Shown here: positions 1 to 5,380 of the stretch, piece by piece
Numbering within the stretch: position 1 is the stretch's first letter
How the letters are laid out: every line of letters begins with the position of its first letter
Assembly (NCBI GenBank): GCA_002728175.1
Contig: PBVH01000011.1
Location: 92,239 to 99,662, forward strand
Source: Flavobacteriales bacterium
Lineage (GTDB): Bacteria; Bacteroidota; Bacteroidia; Flavobacteriales; BACL11
Direction: 5' to 3'
Length of the DNA stretch: 7,424 nucleotides
Translations under genes and position numbers: made by a program
The notes under the pieces: model-generated
Told to the model about the DNA's origin: nothing
Databases searched by the model: none
Seen by the model: the letters and a program-made list of their open reading frames with translations, nothing else

Positions 1-828
1 ATTTCATCAGGAACATTTGTTCAAAAACAATATGTATGGCAGTTACCTTCTGACATTAACGGAATTAGTTTAGACCCGTCAAAACTTTCAGTAGTTGCTT
101 TCGTTAGTGAAAGTGCTAGAGAAGTAATAAGCGGAAATGAAAAAAAAGTATCATCAGCAGGATGGATTGCACCATCATGGGACTGTACAGGAGGGGCATG
201 TGTTGATCCAGGAACTGGTAACGGCTTTTATAGTTCTGAACAGCAATGCATTGATAATTGCAACATTACCCCAACATGGAACTGCACGTATAGTGGTCCA
301 AACCAGGGAGCATGTGTTGATCCAGGTAATGGGACTGGAAACTATTCGGATTCTATTTCATGTGAACAATCATGTATTAGAAAATCTTACAACTGTACTG
401 GACCGGGTACTGCATGTGTAGATCCTGGAGATGAAAGTGGAAGTTATCCAACACTTGCTGGTTGCTTATTTGTTTGTGGAATAAGTGAATCTTATAACTG
501 TGTTAATGGTCACTGTAGTGACCCTGGAGATGGAAGCGGAACATACTCTAGTATGAGTAGTTGTATTAGTGATGGTTGTTTACCACCACTAAATGTTACT
601 GAATATGATAATTTAAATATTAAAATATTTCCAAATCCTGCGCAAAATAAAATTTTTATTGATGGTGAATTCAAGAATATTAATATTTATAATGGATATG
701 GCGATAAAGTATATAGTACTGAAAGTAAAAATGAAATTAATATCTCTAACTTTAAAAATGGATTGTATTTTATAGAGATTAGTACTGAAAAATCAATTGG
801 AATTAAAAAACTTATAATTTCAAAATAA
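1..828 (+). CDS. Secreted cysteine-rich protein with T9SS type A sorting domain (partial, 5' end outside window)
   Basis: The frame is open from the first base to a TAA at 826-828, giving 275 residues of a longer protein; the ATG at 553 is internal. Three parts are visible. Residues 1-55 look like the end of an Omp28-type beta-rich domain, with a VVAFVSE...EVISGNE pattern; this assignment rests on recalled resemblance. Residues 60-193 hold four tandem repeats with four cysteines each. Residues about 205-275 form a T9SS type A C-terminal sorting domain: a FPNPA motif at 209-213, NGLYFIEI at 253-260 and a lysine-rich KKLIISK end. Such a domain directs export across the outer membrane by the type IX system, with release or attachment at the cell surface. 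All 16 cysteines lie in the repeats, which fits disulfide bonding outside the cytoplasm. Substrate or ligand is unknown; adhesion or binding is a guess. The downstream small gene begins 7 bases after the stop. Confidence 0.88.
   Translation: MSSGTFVQKQYVWQLPSDINGISLDPSKLSVVAFVSESAREVISGNEKKVSSAGWIAPSWDCTGGACVDPGTGNGFYSSEQQCIDNCNITPTWNCTYSGPNQGACVDPGNGTGNYSDSISCEQSCIRKSYNCTGPGTACVDPGDESGSYPTLAGCLFVCGISESYNCVNGHCSDPGDGSGTYSSMSSCISDGCLPPLNVTEYDNLNIKIFPNPAQNKIFIDGEFKNINIYNGYGDKVYSTESKNEINISNFKNGLYFIEISTEKSIGIKKLIISK
178..579 (+). repeat. Four tandem 4-Cys protein repeats (about 28-33 aa each)
   Basis: The units occupy about 178-261, 277-375, 388-477 and 493-579 in the reading frame of the secreted protein. 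Each starts with an aromatic residue, then Asp or Asn, then Cys (WDC, WNC, YNC, YNC). A short variable segment follows, then Cys-[VS]-Asp-Pro-Gly, a Gly-x-Tyr element, and two more cysteines. The spacing from Cys2 to Cys3 is exactly 16 residues in all four units (67-83, 105-121, 139-155, 172-188). Cys1 to Cys2 varies (5, 10, 7, 5) and Cys3 to Cys4 is 4, 4, 4, 5. The constant core and variable first loop suggest a small disulfide-stabilised fold. I recall similar repeats in secreted proteins of marine Bacteroidota but cannot name a family. The repeats are diverged at DNA level, so this is old duplication. Confidence 0.85.
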
Positions 829-835
829 AAAAACA

Positions 836-1021
836 ATGAAATTATTTTTAATAACTGGTATATTTATTGCTTTAGCATTTGCAGCCATTGCAATTAAAAT
901 ATTACTCAAAAAAAATGGTGAATTTTCTGGAACTTGCGCTAGCCAAAATCCTTTTTTAAATAAAGAAAATGAGCCATGTGGATATTGTGGTAAACTACCT
1001 GAAAATTGTGAAAATTCTTAG
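836..1021 (+). CDS. Small single-helix membrane protein with four cysteines; candidate NqrM-like Na+-NQR maturation factor
   Basis: This is a 61-residue protein starting at ATG 836, 7 bases after the upstream stop. Residues about 3-24 form one hydrophobic helix, followed by a Lys pair and a GEFSGTC segment. Cysteines lie at 34, 48, 51 and 58, with CGYC as a metal-site-like pair. Proteobacterial NqrM (DUF539) has the same plan: one helix and four conserved cysteines, with Cys33 essential in Vibrio harveyi. NqrM usually follows apbE and is thought to supply iron for the cysteine-ligated centre between NqrD and NqrE. Here the gene is next to apbE but convergent, with the two stop codons overlapping by 4 bases. 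By inference it inserts in the inner membrane and helps build Na+-NQR. Alternatives are an unrelated conserved Bacteroidota membrane protein, or one linked to the upstream secreted gene. That it is a real gene is well supported; the NqrM role is a hypothesis. Confidence 0.8.
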   Translation: MKLFLITGIFIALAFAAIAIKILLKKNGEFSGTCASQNPFLNKENEPCGYCGKLPENCENS

Positions 1022-2007
1022 TTCAAAATATAATTTTTAAAATAATCAGATGAATAAGTTTCTAGTTTTGAACCATTAGAATAAATTAAAAAAATATCAA
1101 TATCATCTCGATTAGAAATAAACTCTAATGTTTTTTCTAAACCCATTGCCATAAAAGCAGTTGCGTAAGCATCAGCATAAATACAGTCTTCATGTATAAC
1201 AGTTACACTTAATAGCGAATTTAAAGATGAAAAACCAGTTTTTGGATTTATTATGTGAGAGTATTTTATATTATCTTTTTCTATATAATTTCTATAACTA
1301 CCAGATGTTGCTAAAGATTTATTTTCTAAACTAACTACAAATTGAAATCTATCAGTAAAATCAATTTTATCATTTGGTTTTTCAACTCCAACTACCCAGT
1401 TATTTGAATTAATATTTTTTCCCTTAGCTAACAATTCACCACCAATTTCAATTAGATAATCATTTATATTTTTACTTGTTAAAAAATGTCCTATAACATC
1501 TACAGTATAACCTTGAGCAATAGCATTAAAATCAATTGAGTAATTATCTGGTAAAGAAATACTATTTGTATCTAATTTGACTTTATCAAAACCAACATAA
1601 TTAAGTAGTTTAATAATTTTTAATGAATCAATATATTCACTTTTTTTATTTTTATAAAAACCCAACTCATTAATTATAGGATAAGATGTGCAATCAAAAT
1701 ATCCATCTGTTTCAATAAATAATTGATAAGCTACATTGTAAACGTCTATCAAATACTTATCAGCTACAACATAATTATCTTTATTTAGTTGAGATATAAG
1801 TGAAGAACTATCATAAATTGATAAAGACTGATCAATTTTATTTAAAATACTATCAATTTTATTTTGATAATCAATGTTTGAACTACTTACATATTTTATG
1901 TTATAATATGTACCCTGAGCTTTTCCAATATTAGTGATAAGAAATTTATCTTGACTGGAATTACAAGAAGAAAGAATCAAAAAAAATAAAACTAAGGTAC
2001 GTATCAA
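1018..2007 (-). CDS. apbE: FAD:protein FMN transferase, lipoprotein (Na+-NQR flavinylation)
   Basis: ApbE transfers FMN from FAD to a threonine hydroxyl in target proteins, here NqrB and NqrC, outside the cytoplasmic membrane. The 329-residue product has an N-terminal lipoprotein signal with lipobox LSSC, so Cys15 would be lipidated. Family motifs appear in order: GTYYNI near 32-37, the IDFNAIAQGY block at 158-167, EIGGE at 187-191, TSGSYRN at 234-240, HIINPKTG at 251-258 and ADAYATA at 278-284. Asp279 and Thr283 match the usual Mg2+-binding positions. Asn161 and Asn254 replace the more common Gly and Asp in two of these blocks. The start is TTG (2005-2007); an in-frame stop just upstream leaves no ATG, and TTG gives a sensible signal peptide with Arg3. 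It begins 13 bases after nqrF, so it should be co-transcribed. Its stop overlaps the convergent small gene. Confidence 0.95.
   Translation of the reverse strand: MIRTLVLFFLILSSCNSSQDKFLITNIGKAQGTYYNIKYVSSSNIDYQNKIDSILNKIDQSLSIYDSSSLISQLNKDNYVVADKYLIDVYNVAYQLFIETDGYFDCTSYPIINELGFYKNKKSEYIDSLKIIKLLNYVGFDKVKLDTNSISLPDNYSIDFNAIAQGYTVDVIGHFLTSKNINDYLIEIGGELLAKGKNINSNNWVVGVEKPNDKIDFTDRFQFVVSLENKSLATSGSYRNYIEKDNIKYSHIINPKTGFSSLNSLLSVTVIHEDCIYADAYATAFMAMGLEKTLEFISNRDDIDIFLIYSNGSKLETYSSDYFKNYILN
1021..1073. repeat. Weak 8-bp inverted repeat at the convergent gene junction
   Basis: GTTCAAAA at 1021-1028 and its exact reverse complement TTTTGAAC at 1066-1073 are separated by 37 A/T-rich bases. The left arm begins on the last base of the small gene's stop, and the whole element lies inside the 3' end of apbE. 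It could form a hairpin in either transcript, but the arms are short and AT-rich and the loop is long. A chance occurrence is quite possible, and a terminator role is not established. Confidence 0.25.
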
Positions 2008-2020
2008 GGATAGTATTTAT

Positions 2021-3334
2021 TTAACCTCCAAAATCATCAAATCTTACGTTTTCATCTGGAATACCCCAATCATCAGCCATTTTTAAAACTGCTTGATTCA
2101 TTAAAGGGGGTCCACAAAAATACAACTCAATATCTTCTGGAGCTTCATGTTTAGATAAAAACTCATCAATTACTACTTGATGAACAAAACCAGTAAAACC
2201 ATCACCATTAGGGTCATCAAGGTTCTTTTTATTTTTCCAATTATCTTCAGGTAATGCATCAGATAAAACTAAATGAAATCTAAAGTTTGAAAAATCTTTT
2301 TCTAAATCTCTGAAATAATGAATATAAAATAATTCAGCTCTGGATCTTCCGCCGTAAAAATATGTAACTTTCCTACCAGTTTTTAGTGTTTTAAAAAGTT
2401 CATATAAATGAGACCTCATCGGTGCCATACCAGCACCACCACCAATATAGAGCATTTCAGCATCGCTATCATTTATAAAAAATTCTCCATATGGTCCTGA
2501 AATAGTTACTTTATCTCCTTCTTTTAAGCCAAAAATATATGATGAAGCAACACCTGGATTAACATCCATCCATTTATTGTTTACCCTATCCCAAGGTGGC
2601 GCTGCAACTCTTACATTTAACATAATTTTTCGTCCCTCATCTGGATATGAGGCCATTGAATAGGCTCTTACTACCTCTTCATCATTTTTCATAACAAGAT
2701 TTCTAATGGCAAAGTTACCTTCACTCCAATCCTTTTCAAATTTTTCAGGTTCACCTGGATGATCAGTTGGATGTGCTGTAATATCCATTTCTGAAAACTT
2801 AACTTCTCCTTCTGGAATTTTAATCTGAATATACCCACCTGCTTTATAATCCATATCTTCAGGAATTTCAACAATAAATTCTTTGATATATGTTGCGACA
2901 TTATAATTAGAAACTACCGTAGCTTCCCATTCCTTAACTCCAAAAACTTCTTCAGGAATTTCAATTTCCATGTCTTCTTTTACTTTTACTTGGCATCCTA
3001 ATCTAAAATTTTCAGAAATTTGTTTTCGTGAAAAATGTGGCTTTTCAGTTGGCAGTATACTTCCACCACCCTTATGTACTTGACAAGTGCACTGTACGCA
3101 TGTTCCTCCACCTCCACATGCTGATGGTAAAAAAATACCAGCATCGCTAAGTGTTGTTAAGACTGTATTCCCTCCTTCAACCTCTAATTCTTTTTCTCCA
3201 TTAATTATAAGTTTAATCTTTCCAGCTGGAGATAGTTTAGATTTTGTAAATAATAAAATACTTACTAATGCTATAATTACTGTTAAAAAAACTACAATAC
3301 TACTTATAATCGTTGATGTACTTAATAATATCAT
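2021..3334 (-). CDS. nqrF: Na+-translocating NADH:quinone reductase subunit F (NADH dehydrogenase, 2Fe-2S and FAD)
   Basis: NqrF is the entry point of Na+-NQR: it oxidises NADH on the cytoplasmic side and sends electrons through FAD to a 2Fe-2S centre. The 437-residue product starts with one membrane helix (about 9-29). A ferredoxin domain follows, with Cys73, Cys79, Cys82 and Cys114 as cluster ligands, in the same spacing as Vibrio Cys70/76/79/111; Cys84 is an extra cysteine. The reductase part has the FAD motif RAYS at 223-226, GVASSY at 261-266, an NADH-binding GGGAG at 298-302, CGPP at 407-410 with the conserved Cys407, and the terminal DDFGG. It is about 30 residues longer than the Vibrio protein, partly from a charged insert near 367-377. 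The gene lies 13 A/T-only bases after nqrE with no Shine-Dalgarno site. A 70-residue open frame inside it is a shadow. Confidence 0.98.
   Translation of the reverse strand: MILLSTSTIISSIVVFLTVIIALVSILLFTKSKLSPAGKIKLIINGEKELEVEGGNTVLTTLSDAGIFLPSACGGGGTCVQCTCQVHKGGGSILPTEKPHFSRKQISENFRLGCQVKVKEDMEIEIPEEVFGVKEWEATVVSNYNVATYIKEFIVEIPEDMDYKAGGYIQIKIPEGEVKFSEMDITAHPTDHPGEPEKFEKDWSEGNFAIRNLVMKNDEEVVRAYSMASYPDEGRKIMLNVRVAAPPWDRVNNKWMDVNPGVASSYIFGLKEGDKVTISGPYGEFFINDSDAEMLYIGGGAGMAPMRSHLYELFKTLKTGRKVTYFYGGRSRAELFYIHYFRDLEKDFSNFRFHLVLSDALPEDNWKNKKNLDDPNGDGFTGFVHQVVIDEFLSKHEAPEDIELYFCGPPLMNQAVLKMADDWGIPDENVRFDDFGG
2024..2029 (-). promoter_or_regulatory. GGAGGT Shine-Dalgarno-like site ahead of apbE
   Basis: On the minus strand the last two Gly codons of nqrF read GGAGGT, a strong match to the anti-Shine-Dalgarno sequence. 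It ends 16 bases before the TTG start of apbE, which is longer than the usual 5-10 bases. The other gene junctions here have only A/T-rich leaders, so this is the only such site at a start. The Gly-Gly end is conserved in NqrF, and Bacteroidota ribosomes make little use of such sites, so it may be a coding coincidence. Confidence 0.3.
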
Positions 3335-3347
3335 TTTAATATTTAAT

Positions 3348-3965
3348 TTATAATTTAATACCCATAAAGCTCATAAAAGCAATACCCATTAAACCAGTTA
3401 TGATGTATGTAATTCCTAAACCTCTTAATGCTGGTGGAACGTGAGAGTATCTAATTTTTTCTCTAATAGCAGCAAGACCAACGATTGCTAAGAAAAAACC
3501 AAAACCTGAACCTAAACCAAATACAGTTGCTTCAGTAATATTAGTATATGCTCTCTCTTGCATAAATAAAGAAGATCCTAAAATAGCACAATTAACAGCA
3601 ATTAGTGGTAAAAATAAACCTAATGATCCATAAAGAGCGGGAGATACTTTTTCAATAATCATTTCAACCAATTGCACCATTGAAGCAATAACTGCAATAA
3701 ACATTATAAAGGATAAAAAAGATAAATCTACATCTTTAAAACTTTCATCAAGCCAAATTAAAGCACCCTCTTGAAGAACATAATTTTCAAGTAAATAATT
3801 TATCGGTACTGTCATGGCTAAAACAAAAATTACGGCTCCACCCATACCAACAGATGTTTCTACTGTTTTAGAAATTGCCAAATATGAACACATTCCTAAA
3901 AAATATGCAAAAACCATATTTTCAATAAAAACAGCTTTTATAAATATATTTATTAATTCTTCCAT
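3348..3965 (-). CDS. nqrE: Na+-translocating NADH:quinone reductase subunit E
   Basis: NqrE is one of two related six-helix membrane subunits that together hold the intramembrane iron-sulfur site of Na+-NQR. The product has 205 residues against about 198 in Vibrio. Six hydrophobic segments can be placed near 11-30, 41-59, 84-104, 113-132, 147-167 and 182-201. Cys26 (in FLGMCSYLA) and Cys126 (in LIAVNCAILG) match the two conserved half-helix cysteines, Cys26 and Cys120 in Vibrio. The shift of six places the extra residues between them, around 62-82. The start ATG lies 5 bases after the nqrD stop and the gene is followed by nqrF after 13 bases, so translation is probably coupled along the operon. 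The homologous RnfA was considered, but the full nqrA-F order rules it out. Confidence 0.97.
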   Translation of the reverse strand: MEELINIFIKAVFIENMVFAYFLGMCSYLAISKTVETSVGMGGAVIFVLAMTVPINYLLENYVLQEGALIWLDESFKDVDLSFLSFIMFIAVIASMVQLVEMIIEKVSPALYGSLGLFLPLIAVNCAILGSSLFMQERAYTNITEATVFGLGSGFGFFLAIVGLAAIREKIRYSHVPPALRGLGITYIITGLMGIAFMSFMGIKL

Positions 3966-3970
3966 AAAAT

Positions 3971-4615
3971 TTAATTAGACTCTATTAATTTTTTATTTCT
4001 AGCTCTTTGGATCCAAATTAAAATACCCACTGTTATTAATGCCATTGGAGGTAAAATCATCATCCCATTGTTTTCATATCCTAATTCATATACACCAAGT
4101 TTTTCCAAAACAGGGTATCCATATAAAGTTCCCGAACCTAATAACTCTCTAAAGAAAGCAACTATAATTAATATAATTCCATATCCAAAAGAATTACCCA
4201 ATCCGTCTAAAAAAGCTTTTCCGGGAGTGTTTCCAAGTGCAAACGCTTCTAATCTACCCATTATTATACAGTTAGTTATTATTAAACCAACAAAAACTGA
4301 TAGTTCTTTGCTAACGTCATACACAAAAGCTTTGAGTACTTGATCAACTAATATTACTAAAGAAGCAATAACTACAAGCTGGACAATAATTCTAATTCTT
4401 GAAGGTATTAAATTACGCATTATAGATACCAATACATTAGCAGTTGATAATACAAACAAAACAGATACTGCCATGACAACCGCAGGTTTAAGTTGAACGG
4501 TTATTGCAAGAGCTGAACAGATACCAAGAACCTGTACCGTGATTGGATTATTATCATCTAATGGGTCAGTTAATAATTTTTTATTTTTCTTAGAAAATAG
4601 GTTATCTTTACTCAT
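3971..4615 (-). CDS. nqrD: Na+-translocating NADH:quinone reductase subunit D
   Basis: NqrD pairs with NqrE in an inverted arrangement in the membrane, and the two provide the four cysteines for the iron-sulfur site that carries electrons between NqrF and NqrC. The product has 214 residues (about 210 in Vibrio). A polar N-terminus of about 24 residues is followed by six hydrophobic segments. Cys33 (in LGICSALAI) and Cys116 (in LIITNCIIMG) match Vibrio Cys29 and Cys112. The GRLEAFALGN motif follows the second cysteine, as in the family. The ATG lies inside the end of nqrC, giving an 8-base overlap that suggests translational coupling and equal amounts of the two subunits. RnfE is the related alternative and is excluded by the neighbours. 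Confidence 0.97.
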   Translation of the reverse strand: MSKDNLFSKKNKKLLTDPLDDNNPITVQVLGICSALAITVQLKPAVVMAVSVLFVLSTANVLVSIMRNLIPSRIRIIVQLVVIASLVILVDQVLKAFVYDVSKELSVFVGLIITNCIIMGRLEAFALGNTPGKAFLDGLGNSFGYGIILIIVAFFRELLGSGTLYGYPVLEKLGVYELGYENNGMMILPPMALITVGILIWIQRARNKKLIESN

Positions 4616-5378
4616 AAGTTAAATTAATATCATTAATAGCTAATGTGTCAATATTTAAAACCGAATCATTATTTCTTAAATCAGATTTTAGATTTTCAAA
4701 ATATGGCAAATACATATTTAATCTTTCTGAAAGCATATCAGTAACTCCATCGGAAGTTATAGTTCCACCTGAAATGCCGTCAACAGCATATTTATCGTCT
4801 TTATCTGCTCCCCCTTTTTTTACTACAATAGATTTAAGGTTACCATCAACATCAAAAATATTTTTTCCTTGAAACGGATCTTGAAAAAAATCTTGATTTA
4901 TTTCAGCTCCAAGACCAGGTGTCTCAGCTTTATGATCGAAGACTGCTCCAAAAACAGTATTGAGATCACTTTCTAGTGCAATGAACCCCCATATAGGACC
5001 CCAAAGACCCTTTCCTCTAAGAGGTATAATATATTTTTTTTCATTATCAAATTCACTAATAAACAAAGGTAATAATTGTTCAGATTTTTCTTTTTTAAGT
5101 TCAACAGATAAATCTAAATCAAAAGCAGAACCCTCTACAATATTACCAGCACTATTTAGAACCAATTCATCTTTAATATACTTTGGATAAATAATATTTG
5201 CTGAATCTCTGAGAATATTCACTCCTACAGAGCTTAAAATATTTTGTTTTTTTTCCAATACTATATTTACATCCTGAAATGGTTTTAACTGGATAGCCGC
5301 GGTAGACAATAAAGCAGCTACTACGATAACCATTAAAATTGCAAATAAAAATGTATATGAGTTTTTGTTTACATCCAT
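4608..5378 (-). CDS. nqrC: Na+-translocating NADH:quinone reductase subunit C (covalent FMN)
   Basis: NqrC carries one of two covalent FMN groups of Na+-NQR on a domain on the outer face of the inner membrane. It takes electrons from the NqrD/E centre and passes them to NqrB. The 256-residue product has one N-terminal helix (about 9-29) followed by the FMN-binding domain. Recognisable blocks are GLWGPIWGF at 124-132, an ETPGLGAEI segment at 152-160, and the flavinylation site DGISGGT at 200-206. Thr206 is the predicted FMN attachment residue, corresponding to Thr225 of Vibrio. The site has Gly205 where Vibrio has Ala. The last 20 or so residues are polar and do not resemble the Vibrio end. 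The start ATG is 2 bases after the nqrB stop, and the 3' end overlaps nqrD by 8 bases. Confidence 0.97.
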   Translation of the reverse strand: MDVNKNSYTFLFAILMVIVVAALLSTAAIQLKPFQDVNIVLEKKQNILSSVGVNILRDSANIIYPKYIKDELVLNSAGNIVEGSAFDLDLSVELKKEKSEQLLPLFISEFDNEKKYIIPLRGKGLWGPIWGFIALESDLNTVFGAVFDHKAETPGLGAEINQDFFQDPFQGKNIFDVDGNLKSIVVKKGGADKDDKYAVDGISGGTITSDGVTDMLSERLNMYLPYFENLKSDLRNNDSVLNIDTLAINDINLTYE

Positions 5379-5380
5379 AA

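Noticed and set aside
137..421. 94-aa plus-strand open frame overlapping the secreted protein gene
   Set aside because: It is in another frame of the Cys-rich repeat region. The frame 1 reading is open from base 1 to 828 and has clear repeats and a sorting domain, while this one is a His/Val-rich product with no recognisable feature.
813..818. TATAAT as a promoter -10 element for the small gene
   Set aside because: No -35 or Bacteroidota -33 TTTG element lies at a suitable distance, and such hexamers are common by chance in DNA this AT-rich.
553..828. Separate 91-aa gene starting at ATG 553
   Set aside because: The same frame is open to the left edge of the window and the ATG falls inside the fourth Cys repeat, so this is only the C-terminal part of the larger protein.
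2689..2901. 70-aa minus-strand open frame inside nqrF
   Set aside because: It is a shifted-frame shadow of nqrF, whose own frame is intact with all motifs.
3087..3353. Plus-strand open frame opposite nqrF
   Set aside because: It is antisense to the conserved ferredoxin domain and its composition follows from the nqrF codons.
4068..4343. Plus-strand open frame opposite nqrD
   Set aside because: It is an antisense shadow, Pro/Ser/Lys-rich, with no sign of a start site or family match.
4645..5190. Two plus-strand open frames opposite nqrC (4645-4872 and 4960-5190)
   Set aside because: Both are antisense shadows of a well-supported gene, with low-complexity Ser/Phe-rich products.
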